From positions 55,448,986 through 55,512,985 of the forward strand of contig OW804097.1 of assembly GCA_942159475.1 (NCBI GenBank): a stretch of DNA of 64,000 nt, written 5' to 3'. This DNA comes from Sthenelais limicola. Taxonomy: Eukaryota; Annelida; Polychaeta; Phyllodocida; Sigalionidae. A model generated the notes under the pieces. That model was given only the letters and a program-made list of their open reading frames with translations, was not told the origin of the DNA and did not search any database. Shown one piece after another: positions 10,301 to 20,400 of the stretch. How positions within the stretch are numbered: the first letter of the stretch is position 1; every line of letters begins with the position of its first letter. A program made the translations under genes and the position numbers.

Positions 10301-13031
10301 GATTATCACAAGGAAATGCTCTCCTTACTACTTCACCATTTACCAGGTGCAGTACTAAATGCAAGGTTGATTTATTTTTATAATGTACTAACTCCGACCA
10401 ACGAATTAGTTTTAAATCATCATCTGTGAATGTTAATTTATGACCTTGCTTTTTACTAGGAGACTCACAAGATCCCAAATAACATAACTTGAATGCATCC
10501 TCTGCCAAGAATTTATTTATGGCTTGCCTTAGGGTTTCAACTTCGTTACATCTGAAATTCTTAGTTCTTTTCTTACCATTCTTAAGCCGAAGAACTAATT
10601 GATATATGTCATGTTTTTTATATAGAAATGGCTTACCTATTATGCAAGAAGCAATATTTATATGATATGAGAAATTAAGCTCATACTGCTTGCCATCAAA
10701 ATATACCTTACTTGAGAAATTGTTTCCGTCATTTCCTACTATATTATCTCCAAATGTATGCAGATAACCATTGGGTGTTTTGCTATTGTCATGGCCTGAG
10801 TTATCAATAGAAGTTGAATATGTTATACCTTCCATGTCGAGGATATTGTTGACAGCCTGAATAAATGTTTCCTTTGAGTTTATAACATTTGCAAGATTTA
10901 TGGTTTTGGTTTTTCTTTGACCAGTCTTAAGTACATATTGCAACTGGTATGCCTTTCTTTGTTTATTGTAACATATGTATGGCTTACCTTTTATGTATGC
11001 TGCTATAGACTGATACGAAAATGTTAGCTCATGCACGCAGTCATCAATGTACACTTTACCTGTGAACTGGAATCCTAAACTTAACATTTCATTTATTTGC
11101 CTATTGTTATTAGAGATAGAATCATTTCTAATGGAACATTTCTCAGATTTGTACTCAACTAGGTTGTTTTCATTTCCTGATTTAGTTTCAAAATCTCCAA
11201 TTTCATGACATTCAGACTGGAATGATGGCAATTTACTGACTGATTGTGAAATATTAGACCTAGAATTAGGCTTTACTTGATTGGAACTGTTAGTGTTGTT
11301 TTCATTGCTTGGATATGAAAATACATTTGAATTATCTCCACTTTCATGACATTCAGACTGTAATATTGTTGGAATATGTACTGTTGGAACCTTGATGACT
11401 GATTTGGAGAAATTAGACATAAGTTTAAAAGTTTTATCTTGGACACTTATAGGCTTCACTGCACAGGAGTTTTTCCCACATCTCACTTCAGATATATTTA
11501 CATCATTATTCTCTTTAGACTTCAAATAATCAAGTGAAATAGGTGCACCCATTAACCATGTGATAATAACACATCGTAAAAGTTTAGATACCTGGCTGAT
11601 ATTTGTCAAATATTCAAACCCATGAAGGAAAGTATATTGGCTTGGCTGAATGGACTTTTGACACATTAATTTAAACAAATCATAATCTTTAGAAGCAATT
11701 GTTATACCAATGATGACAGCCACACCACACACTGTACCACATGTTTGTTTAGGGTAAAACAATGAGCAAGATCTATTACATTTGGAAGCACCACAATTGT
11801 GACACTGAACATATGTTGTATTTTGCTTATTAGAATGATTTGAAATATATTCACAGATACCCTCAATACCTTCAGGCATAGCCCAGGACAGTGTGTCACA
11901 ATAATAAAGAGTTGCCTCATCTGTATCATAGAGAGCAAATGAAAAGTGACAACCTTCGTCCCATTTGCTAATAAACGTTTTACCATCCTTGCTTCCAACA
12001 AAGAATACAAATATTATTCTACAACCATTTAAGTTTTTTCCAAAAGTTTCTTCCAATTTTGCCATAGTATCTAATTTATTTCTATGATAAAATTCATTAC
12101 CGTTTACAATGAAAGTGCGTTGATCTAAGGCTTTTCTATTCAATAATTCACTTACATACATTATAGAATCCATTGACAGCCATCTGTTACAACATAGATA
12201 TTTCAAATCACCTGGATAACACTTTATGCCTGATTTCAGGTTTACTATTTGGTAGTCTGAATGACTTTGGATTATATTTATGAACGATGTAATTTCGTTG
12301 ACATTATAGTTCTTGCGGCACATTATGTCATGTTCCCTACATTCATTTAACCAAATAATTTCTTCCTGTTCTTCTACAGATTTAGTAAATGAACTAGAGG
12401 CTTGCACCTTATGCTCCTCCCGCTCCTTGCCTCCTCCAACCTGGCACATGCCTTCCATTGATATTACATTATCACCATCACTCCTAACTACTCTACAAGT
12501 GGAGACTTTTTCCAACTCCTTCCCACTCCTACCTCTATGGCATTTGGTGTGCTTGTGCCTGGCAATGACGTGGTTAAGTAAACCATTGTCATCCCCACAC
12601 TTACGGTCACAGAATGGACACTGCCCATTAACATGACTACTCCTCTGTTGTATCAAAGGTGAAACATCACACCTGCCATTCTTGAATGGGGGCACATTTG
12701 GTACACTACTACACTTAGGGTAGAAATCCCCATGTACTAGGCGGCTTGGAATAAAGACCTTTGTCCCTCCAACAAATACCTTTCGACCACTTCCCAAGTT
12801 CACTGAAGTCCCATCAAAGGTCTTTCGAGTGACCAAATGGTCCCTATCTACAGGGAGCCAAACCACTGTACCTTTAGCCAAGCTAGATGACCAAACCTGT
12901 CTTATATGGCTGTAGTACTTAACTCCAACATTCTTACCTCGAACTGCTATGTCATGGACCACAGGCATGTCCACAGTAGCTGATTGACTGGTAACATCAT
13001 CCAATGGATTGGATAAAATCTGTAAAAACAT
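7386..13031 (-). CDS. Mutator-like (MULE) transposase with Ulp1/C48 protease and SWIM finger
   Basis: One open frame of about 1,881 codons encodes a cut-and-paste transposase of the Mutator superfamily. Numbering is from the Met at 13031. A C2H2 finger (C-P-F-C, later H-x3-H) lies near 138-160. A Ulp1-like C48 cysteine protease spans about 290-490, with His (E-G-C-H-F-S-F, about 362), Asp (Y-Y-C-D-T-L, about 379), Gln about 429 and Cys about 435 in Q-x5-C-G spacing. Three copies of a roughly 70-residue unit follow at about 659-734, 774-845 and 861-931. The DDE core has Asp at about 1228, Asp at about 1322 with C-N-F-H 19-22 residues later, and Glu at about 1454 after T-N-N. The SWIM finger is C-S-C-x11-C-K-H at about 1626-1642. 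The tail holds an AT-hook core (K-G-R-P) near 1735 and basic nuclear-localisation-like stretches. The frame also continues upstream, and a phase-0 acceptor (TTTTTACAG, exon from 13019) makes an upstream exon possible. TIRs were not found. An intact frame of this length implies a recently active or selected copy. Confidence 0.88.
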   Translation of the reverse strand: MFLQILSNPLDDVTSQSATVDMPVVHDIAVRGKNVGVKYYSHIRQVWSSSLAKGTVVWLPVDRDHLVTRKTFDGTSVNLGSGRKVFVGGTKVFIPSRLVHGDFYPKCSSVPNVPPFKNGRCDVSPLIQQRSSHVNGQCPFCDRKCGDDNGLLNHVIARHKHTKCHRGRSGKELEKVSTCRVVRSDGDNVISMEGMCQVGGGKEREEHKVQASSSFTKSVEEQEEIIWLNECREHDIMCRKNYNVNEITSFINIIQSHSDYQIVNLKSGIKCYPGDLKYLCCNRWLSMDSIMYVSELLNRKALDQRTFIVNGNEFYHRNKLDTMAKLEETFGKNLNGCRIIFVFFVGSKDGKTFISKWDEGCHFSFALYDTDEATLYYCDTLSWAMPEGIEGICEYISNHSNKQNTTYVQCHNCGASKCNRSCSLFYPKQTCGTVCGVAVIIGITIASKDYDLFKLMCQKSIQPSQYTFLHGFEYLTNISQVSKLLRCVIITWLMGAPISLDYLKSKENNDVNISEVRCGKNSCAVKPISVQDKTFKLMSNFSKSVIKVPTVHIPTILQSECHESGDNSNVFSYPSNENNTNSSNQVKPNSRSNISQSVSKLPSFQSECHEIGDFETKSGNENNLVEYKSEKCSIRNDSISNNNRQINEMLSLGFQFTGKVYIDDCVHELTFSYQSIAAYIKGKPYICYNKQRKAYQLQYVLKTGQRKTKTINLANVINSKETFIQAVNNILDMEGITYSTSIDNSGHDNSKTPNGYLHTFGDNIVGNDGNNFSSKVYFDGKQYELNFSYHINIASCIIGKPFLYKKHDIYQLVLRLKNGKKRTKNFRCNEVETLRQAINKFLAEDAFKLCYLGSCESPSKKQGHKLTFTDDDLKLIRWSELVHYKNKSTLHLVLHLVNGEVVRRAFPCDNRGNHDANAISNIQTLINTYGIGAVCKINTWVQSQVIEVGEKMKIFIDSIPFDTLKIWKVDKSVKVDTRVNVAIASVHMQPNWGTTKRVDSIFSFLDSKKKLPEHQVVVTLYVGCASKTKQCRTKCGLRISEISAGHSQCQVCPKNEGENFAVSCGWRIKCVIMAGDLNHWHIMTFHLNGDYHKVVPRQCTSKLSLDVKDRIDIARVLNNATPRQIQLNMTSKPVTFGDREGLPDITRRQIELRYRTIDKHLFGLSINMSSPAKSQWENTEKYLMQNLSGVILFQRGNKELNKSYHIVQASEDNINCLVKYGQHVLGYDIKHDFNSVRFKTGALVYCDALNKGRAGALTICNSEREIDHLLNWQVVFANFPCSDDNCTHDRKIYVYNDCNGFLQIRPCVLNNGLKSLPSIMHDKDTSLFNACSTMSTTSLLCNFHSLQCIKEILKKGEFRNMRKIEDVILFGFKCVMRSFNEEFRVFIQDRFMDFITNTIPNVVVDSVEKLSFITYLQRNWFNSRWKETFTSERMYVLSPAARRSKLVLTNNITERKFRDMDEALYGMKVNKLISNQVQKQGDIYLVSESVTTKTSENDNKKYRYPFSRYEIIKVKAGIKIVRTGMITPLLGWEEHGWFNVKVGNKESESMEKLLSPPYRNDKFISSHDTLNASEHNYSVKSYSERLFQTMKFTLLNHFRDGLVAQVHPSTSLSGVDIICNIKLSVCSCAAFISSGQPYFCKHLYACMAIVLDSNDELEVFVASIDHIPELPTYILENMHRNPVDLNHRDSFHVLRKIIEGSHEASVLELKDLKSGNLTPSNNAQDFVELHTQYKGRPSKRRPHRAGYRRVGKSTDKFCPNVDMPSESRKRKLPLSMHGSKRKTIKKRKVNSGCVDGINNFVQKEDKWETQDQKLYQKPYIPDDFVMDDFDDPPDFYEQQAEKDCQDLQATIEEKVKSDGVLPRKRRFLLVKKGKYTFVIPQ

Positions 13032-13419
13032 AAACACGCCCGTAAGTGACAATACAAATGAAAAGATAACTTGATTTTGAGTTAGAGGAGTGAGTGAGTG
13101 AGATTGGTTGCTTTACGCCCTCATCAACACATTTAATATGGTCATATCAAGGGCGGGAGAACTGAGAGGGCGGCAGTTTATGATCATACCAAGGAAATAG
13201 AGAAAGAGAAGAGGGAGGGAGAGAGACAGAGAAGAAAGACAGAAAGGCAGTTCATGGTCATACCCAGGACCAGTTGAGTTAGAGGTCTGCATACCATGTT
13301 CACAAGTTTTTCAGATGTGGGATCCCACGTTAGTAAAACAGATGTTAGTAAAACAGACCAATCCCATTCCTATTAGATAAAAAGTATGAAATAAAACAAA
13401 ACAAGAAAAATATATACAG

Positions 13420-13517
13420 GTTAACTAACGAGTTGGTTGAAGGAACGTGAATATTGCACGAGTTGTGTAGCAACAAGTTCAATATTCTAAGAGACTGAAA
13501 CCAATGAGTTAGTTAAC
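13420..13517. repeat. Imperfect inverted repeat, arms about 45 bp
   Basis: GTTAACTAACGAGTTGG at the left is mirrored by the reverse complement of GAGTTAGTTAAC at the right. Similarity continues through an AATATTG word on both arms around a short centre. It lies about 400 bp upstream of the MULE start codon. It may be a small foldback element or part of the MULE terminus. Confidence 0.5.
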
Positions 13518-13680
13518 AGATTTATTATACATGCTTTCTATTATGAAAATAAGAAAAAAATTGAGTCATGAATTTAAATTTTACCGGAAATCTTAGTAAA
13601 AAAAAACCACATTGGTTGCCATTATAATCCCCGTAAATCACTAGTGAAATATGCACTATGCGTAAATCACTCTAGATACG

Positions 13681-14442
13681 TTGTTTCAGAGCAATGCGTG
13701 TATAATAAAAATAAATAAATAACACAAGACCAATGAAAAAAATTTCCACAATTGACCCCACTTTTATGTCAATTAAAAGATATATGTTGTTTACATAAAC
13801 TAAAACATGTTACAATGCACATTATTGCATACAGGGTTCCCGCGGCCCCAGAGCACATCATTTTTCATGACTTTTAATGACCAATTCCCCCAGCTTTTAA
13901 TGACTTTTTAAAGACCAAATGAAGTCATGTTAGCCGATAATTTATGACCATGAAATGACACAAACGATATAGTTGAACTTATTTACACAGAACACAATTT
14001 ATTTTGGTTCCCTTCTTAATACTGTCAAAAGATTGACAAACAGTTCACTCCTCATTGAATCTGACTCCTTTGACAGAGATGCCAACTTTTTTAGTCAGGC
14101 TTGCGGGACACTATCCCAGCCATTGGGCATGGGGTCTGGGGCCCGCCTAGGGCCCCAGAAGCCAGAGGGTTTTCTTTGCTCTCCGTTGCATTTTCAGCAT
14201 TTTTGGGGGTTAAATATTGTCCAGCTCAGATAGTTTTTCATGACTTTTTAATGACTCACAGTGAAAATTAATGACTTTTAAGGCCCTTAAAAACCCAAAC
14301 TCAGAATTCATGACTTTTAATGACTTTTTAAGACCCGCGGGAACCCTGTGCATAAACAAACACATTACTTTTTTCCATAATTTCTGCTTTATTTATCACC
14401 ACCATGGAGTAAAAAGAGCTATGCATCGGCTTGTGTGCCATG
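13681..14442. repeat. Interrupted copy of a dispersed repeat family
   Basis: Words from the 5938-6400 repeat (GTTACAATGCACATTATTGCAT; CATGGAGTAAAAA; CGGCTTGTGTGCCATG) occur here split by the 517-bp MITE at 13832-14348. The left part shares the word TTTTCAGAGCAATG, then a GTGTAT and ATAAA context, with 15250-15281. This records an older repeat disrupted by a younger insertion. Confidence 0.5.
13832..14348. mobile_element. hAT-like MITE, 517 bp, TIR CAGGGTTCCCGCGG, 6-bp target duplication
   Basis: The 14-bp TIRs are perfect: CAGGGTTCCCGCGG at the left and CCGCGGGAACCCTG at the right. They are flanked by TGCATA at 13826-13831 and 14349-14354. Subterminal words CATGACTTTTAATGAC and TTTTTAAGACC are repeated in the interior, as is common in hAT MITEs. 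There is no transposase. A CAGGG terminus with a 6-bp duplication fits the hAT group better than other superfamilies, but this is inference. The 86-codon ORF inside is considered spurious. Confidence 0.85.
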
Positions 14443-15710
14443 CAAAAATAACCTCTCTTGGCTTCAATGATATTCTTTATACCATACCAACTACTGCATG
14501 TGGTTCTAGCATATTATATGACAACCTTGTGTTTCATCCTACATAATTCATTAATCATACTCATTATTGAAAAACTTACCTTAGGCTTAATGCTCAGATC
14601 CTCATCCTTTGACTTCCCTGCAACTACCTAAATATTAATTACATTTCTTAGATTTAGAAACATTTCATATCTGTTTCACTGTAACAAAGTGGTGTTTTCT
14701 GGATATTGTGAGGTTTTATAATATAGAATGTAATGAGAGTAGTTTCTTTTTTTTTAAATATTTTTATTGGCCAGACATTTAACAGGAGTAGTGACTAGGA
14801 GACTGTATACAATGCTCACAAATGTTTACCAATCTGAGGATCTGAGAGAGAGAGACCCTAAGGCCCTCTAATCTCCCAAACATACCTCTTGTGGTGTGTA
14901 AAAGTGGCAGCCCATACTCAACCCTTGATGTGTTCCATCTATGTAGTTCTGAGTCTGCACAAAAAGATAATAACAGACTAAAATAATTATCACTCACCTG
15001 AGAAAAGGTAACCTCCCTCCTGACCCACTTAGATGTAAATACCTGCAGAATATAGTATACATTATAATATTTTTTTATAAGAAATATAATATTATATGAC
15101 TGATTCAAACTTGAATATTAATTAGATAAACCCATGTAGAAAAAATGAAAATAAATAATATAGCAAGAAGAACATAGTACCATAATTATGTGGACTTTAT
15201 TCTCCGATTTATTCAATGACAAATATAATTGGGCTGTATTAGCATAGATAGGTTGTTTTCAGAGCAATGTGTGTATGATAAATAGTGTAAACCACAACCA
15301 ATTTATTGTACTTGTAATCAAATTATTATTATACCCTACTATGAACAAAGCATATAGGTAAAAAACGAACCCTTTCAACGTCAGCATTAATCTGGACTTA
15401 TCAGGGACATAGACATCTTCCTGATACACCATCTTCTTTCCAATCAGTACATTTTTTTCGTAATTGAACTTAACACTTTATCACTGTGTTGGAACAATTC
15501 ATAACAACTGCAATCATCAACAAGGGGTAAAGTTCATATAACAATTAAACAAGTCTAACAAATTAAACTAGTTTCACCACCGGGAATACAATTCTGAATG
15601 TGTGGTAATCATTCATTAATTTATTGTACCTTACATATTGCATCTCTGCCTCTGTAATGATGTGACTATACAGCCTTTCAGAAAGAAAACCTGATATATC
15701 ACATGATAGT
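14443..15710. other. Intergenic, repeat-derived, no gene recognised
   Basis: AT-rich. A block at 15250-15281 matches 13681-13711, so part of this is the same repeat family. No supported exon was seen. Confidence 0.45.
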
Positions 15711-16040
15711 TGCCCTCTCTCTCTCCTCCCCCCCCCCCCTCTCTCTCTCCCTTTCTTATTTATCTCCTCTCTCTCCGTCTCTCTTTCACTCTCTCATTCC
15801 CTCTCTCTCTCCCTGTCCTCTCTCCCATCTCTTCCTCTTTCACTCTTCCCATCCACTCTCATTCTCTACACTTTTCTCTCTCCCTGTCTGTCTCTCCCAT
15901 GTCTCTCCCTAGTCTCCCTGTCTTTCACTTCTCCCGGCTTCTCCCATGCATGTCTCTCTCCCTGCCTGTCCCTTGACACTTCTATCTCCCTGTGCCTATC
16001 TCTCACTTCTCTCATGTCTCTCGCCCCGCCTGTCTCATAC
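15711..16040 (+). repeat. Polypyrimidine (CT-rich) low-complexity tract
   Basis: About 330 bp consists almost entirely of C and T, with CTCTCT runs, a C run near 15728-15739 and TGTCTCTCTC-type motifs. Overlapping Ser/Leu/Pro-rich ORFs are a by-product of composition. The tract can adopt triplex (H-DNA) structure. Confidence 0.9.
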
Positions 16041-16220
16041 TTCTACTTGTTGTTTTCAGAATAAAAATAACAATGCACTCTATAGAAAAAGAGGCATAGA
16101 ATTATTGGCCGAATAATACTCTGTCCAAAACTGTTAACTTTACTTAAATTGAGTGAATATAAATAGCAAATGTGAACTATGAAGTCGAGGTCCGGTCGAG
16201 GTACCGTACTGCAAAATGAG

Positions 16221-16235
16221 CCCCCCCCCCCCCCC
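16221..16235. repeat. Poly-C run (15 C) beside CCACCCACCCCC
   Basis: A mononucleotide C run is followed by two further C blocks within 20 bp, a G-quadruplex / i-motif candidate about 1.2 kb upstream of the GOLIM4-like start codon. Confidence 0.8.
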
Positions 16236-17149
16236 GACCACCCACCCCCTTTTGGTCCTCATTGGTTCTTTTGAGATACCAAATTTTGAAGCACTGTAAT
16301 TCAAAAATGAGCACGGCGACCCATTGATTTTTTTCCATCTTTATGACCAGAAAAACTTCAAGAATCCAATACCAAGATCTCCGAAAAATGACATTTATTT
16401 TCATTTTCCACTAGATAGTAGAGTTTTCTTTTAAGGCAGAGGAGCAGGGAAGCGTAGCACGTCGTCGATCGGCGCGAATAAACTGACATATGTAATGTAC
16501 GTGTTTGAGTTGGACTCAATTCGAACAGTGCAGCTAGGGTTGCAGTAGTTTAGCTTTATAGTTTGTGGAGAGTTGTAGAAGTTTCTAACCACTAAGCTAG
16601 GCCTAACTATGACAATAAAATCGAAGATTATTATCTTATGTCTCTACTTGTTACCTTGCAATACTAGATGTCAAGAATTAAGCAACTGCGGGCAGAGTTT
16701 TCATCTGCTCCACCCACAAAAACCTACGTTAGAATAATTACCTTGTTCTAACATCTGAGAAAAACGTCATTAAAATAACTTTTGGTCCATTTTCGATCAA
16801 CTAAATAATAATGATCCAATCTTTATATAATTACGGAAATGCTAGGCCTGATAGAACTGACTCTTGCCTTTCAGAATCTGTTTTCATTTCGTAAATGCAT
16901 GCAGAAGAAGCTGAGGAATAAGAACAAACGACCGACATACTTTTCAAACTAAATGAACCAATCTGTCACCCACTGCCACCTTACGGTATGGGAAGGTAAC
17001 CTACCTTATAGCTTCAATGTTTCATGATGAACCCACAAATAGTAAGTGAACCAACAACTATGAACATTCACAATCACGAATTTAACCTTATTTTCCATTC
17101 TTGTCCTTCCTGATAAACACCAGATAATAAACTATCTAAAGAACTACTA

Positions 17150-17467
17150 CTACAGTGCTAGGAGCGAGCGGGAGTTGCTTCAGATAACCGTTATTCGACG
17201 CGCGAAAACACGGCTTATTTTCATTGATAGTTACGTATCGGTAACCCTTGACAACCTTTACGCCGCACGCTAGCCGCGGCGGCCATCTTGGATTTGTTTG
17301 AGTAAAAGCGACTAACCCCCTCCAAGAAAGTGGGTCTTGCATGCGCGGTGACACGTCGCCATGTTATACTGATCCGAGCAGAAGCTGGAGTACATAGAAG
17401 TTTCTTTCGGTTGCATTTCAGCCGCAAAATATATGGATAGATGATCGACTATTCCAAGAACCAAGCC
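17150..17467 (+). promoter_or_regulatory. Likely GOLIM4-like promoter and 5' UTR with YY1-type site
   Basis: This stretch is GC- and CpG-richer than its surroundings (CGACGCGCGAAAACACG, CGCCGCACGCTAGCCGCGG). At 17276-17290 it carries GCGGCGGCCATCTTG, whose reverse strand reads CAAGATGGCCGCC, matching the YY1 core AAGATGG. Such sites sit at transcription starts of housekeeping genes and can include the initiator. There is no TATA box at a fixed distance. The two possible start codons lie 150-180 bp downstream. Confidence 0.5.
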
Positions 17468-20400
17468 ATGTCGAGAAGAAGTGGAACTAGTGTGCAAATT
17501 TTAGTGGCAACAGCTATAGTAGGCTTCTTTATTTATTTGTTGTATGCCCACCATGATCTCCAAACGAGATTGAAGAAATCGGAGGAGAAAGCAGAAAGAT
17601 TGCACCAACAGCATGATTCTTTATCCGCCCAACTACAAGGTGAATATTGGCGGTAGAGATATCTTAAGAAGTATTATATTCTTGAGAATTATGGCTGTTA
17701 TATGTAAAAATGGCTTAGTAGTTTCGACATTTATTTTCAAATCCCCTATTATCGCTCATGTGAAATGTCAACAACAGTCAACAATCCAACAGACCTAGGA
17801 GAGTGATCAGATTGGACAGATTTGGGCCTGTATGGAACCAGGAATTATTATAGATTTTACAGCCACTATAAGAAGTGGCTGGCTGTTGTGGATATGTAGC
17901 ATGACACCAATGATGCTGTATAGGCTATAGTATACTAAGTATAGGTGTATCTCCGTAGCAACTTAAATTTAAAATACCACAAAACTCGCCGAGTTTTAGA
18001 TTAATTTAAGGGAGTGGTCACACTCACAGACACAGTCACAGGTTATTATATCACCTAGGCTAAAGCCTATGGCTATGCCTCAGAGTCCGTTACATTTCGG
18101 ATTTACGGAATATTTTATATTTGTGTACATAAAGTCAATGTGCACCTCTCTGGTAATAGTTAATACTAAAAAATAATGATTCTATAATTGCCTGTGTCAT
18201 GTACCGTACCGTACTATTACAGGGCCCAAGCCCTAACCTAGCCTTTGTAGGCCTACTGGGACTAGTTAGCGCTAGTCTAACTACACATGGTCATTGAGTA
18301 GAGGCAGGTTCGACTGACTACACATGATCATTGAGTAGAGGCAGGTTCGACTGACTAACTGGGATAGGATCCACTGTCTACCCCAACTAAATATAGATGT
18401 GGTTAATGGGCAGAAAAGAAGTGGAGTGGTATCAACACAGTAGGGTGGGCTTTGCTCTATAAATTCGTCATGATGGCACCAGGGTTTTACCAGACCACTA
18501 ATTAAATATCTATTTTAGCCGATTTTATATTCTGTGTACCGTACTATACCGCACGTTACTTAAATTTTACTAAAGTTATTAGGTATAAATATTTGTTATA
18601 CCGCTAGGGTCCATTCCTTGTAGGGCCCACACTCAGGTAGCTACGGTACCGGTACGGTACTCTAATCCAAAGGATGAGATATCCCCTCCGTTTCGAATAT
18701 TTGGATAGAATGTAACGCAGTCATTTACCACACTGACACATCATAAGTGTTCTTTAAACTTATACTTTTCGTGGTACTTATACTTCATAATTGCTCGGAA
18801 GTTTTGTTCCGCCAGTCTTCCTACCGATTTAAAACTGTTTGGAAATTGTATTCGTGGCATGGCTATCATTTCCTCTCTCTTTTCTTTAGTCAAAGATGTT
18901 TGTCAAAAATCTTTTTTTGAATTAGAATTTTAAGGCTAAGCCACGGGTTATTGCTATTTCTGAGTGAGCATGAATATTCAGGTTGATATTTTCCTCTGGA
19001 TTGAGCATTTAACAGTTGTTTCCTTTGCGTTCATCGGTTGTAAGGAGAACATATATATATATGTAATCATTTACCTTATTATTGACGGATATGTGTAATC
19101 TAATAATCTCAGTATTTAATGCGTATATAATGGCCATGGATTGATGCGGTTGGCCAATTTTTAGTGAATATAAGTATAAAATTATCTTATTCATATCGAC
19201 TCATCTTCATGAATTTGTTTCTTTCAGTCGTATATGAACATAAAACTCGATTAGAAAAGTCCCTTCAACAAGAAAAGGGAGATCATCGAAAAACAAAAAC
19301 GGGTGAGTCTCAAAGTATTTAGTCCATTTCATTTCTGCCCCTTTACTTAGAAATTAGACCTGCCATTTTCCAACTTGTGTTTTGTACAAGAAACGCGTCC
19401 ACCATATATATCATACCTCATTTCTATTTTTCAGATATGCTACAACAAAATGCAGAACACGAATCTAAATTTTTAAATGATAAGGTTAGTGGACATGCTT
19501 GAACTCTTTCTTATTACAAGGCATATATTTTTCTTATAGAATGCCTGAATATTTTTTCCCCAAATATATTTGTACATATCATGGAGGGCTAAGAGATGAA
19601 TGAATTAGAAAATGAAATAACAATGACTAGGCTCAGGTACTGGTTAATGCTTTTATTTGCAGACTTTAACACAAGTTATAAAAGTGATGTATCCAAGTCT
19701 TGCTGCTTGTCTCAACAAGCACATTCGGCCTGAACTCATCTTCTTCGCACATGTGACCCCGTCCAATATGCTGTCCTTATCTCCCCAGAACATTTTCCAT
19801 TTTATTTTATTCATATGAGGCAGTTTGCTTCCATTTGTACGAAATTGTAACTTAACAATTCTCGGACTCGTCACCTTAAGAAAGTATTGACTTTCAGTTA
19901 GATCTAACTATCAGTATACTTTCCTGATGTTGATGAATATGTACAAGTTTCTTGTAGTCTGAACGGAGTATTTAGCCCAAGTTGTCATCTAGAATCGTGC
20001 AGCCAATATTAACGACTATGACTCTCCACTTCCTTTTTCCTCAGTCGGAGGTGGTCGGGTCATTATCGGTGGGGTATCGACGCGGTCACCCTGAATGGTA
20101 TGAGTGGCCATCACACTGATGCCAGTTGCTCCTTTGGGGTACCAGGACTTGAAGAGAATATAGTATTCCCCTGGAAGTACCTTGCAGACCATGCGATTGG
20201 ATCCGGGCCAGAGAACAATGTCAAAAATGAAATTCTCCAAGTCAGGTTTTTCCTTGTGTCTGATAAGAGCAATAGCCCCGCCTTTAGCTACATTCATGTT
20301 GAGGAAGACCTGGTTGCCACTATTCACTGCAGACTCAGGCATTTTGAAGGTTGTTAGGATGGTCTCATTGTCATTGGCTAGTGTCAGGTTGTCAAGTAGT

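Noticed and set aside
11702..12636. ORFs of 102 and 107 codons overlapping the MULE frame
   Set aside because: Out-of-frame or antisense shadows of the transposase protease region.
15703..15976. Overlapping Ser/Leu/Pro-rich ORFs
   Set aside because: Produced by the polypyrimidine tract; any frame of CT-rich DNA is open and Ser/Leu-rich.
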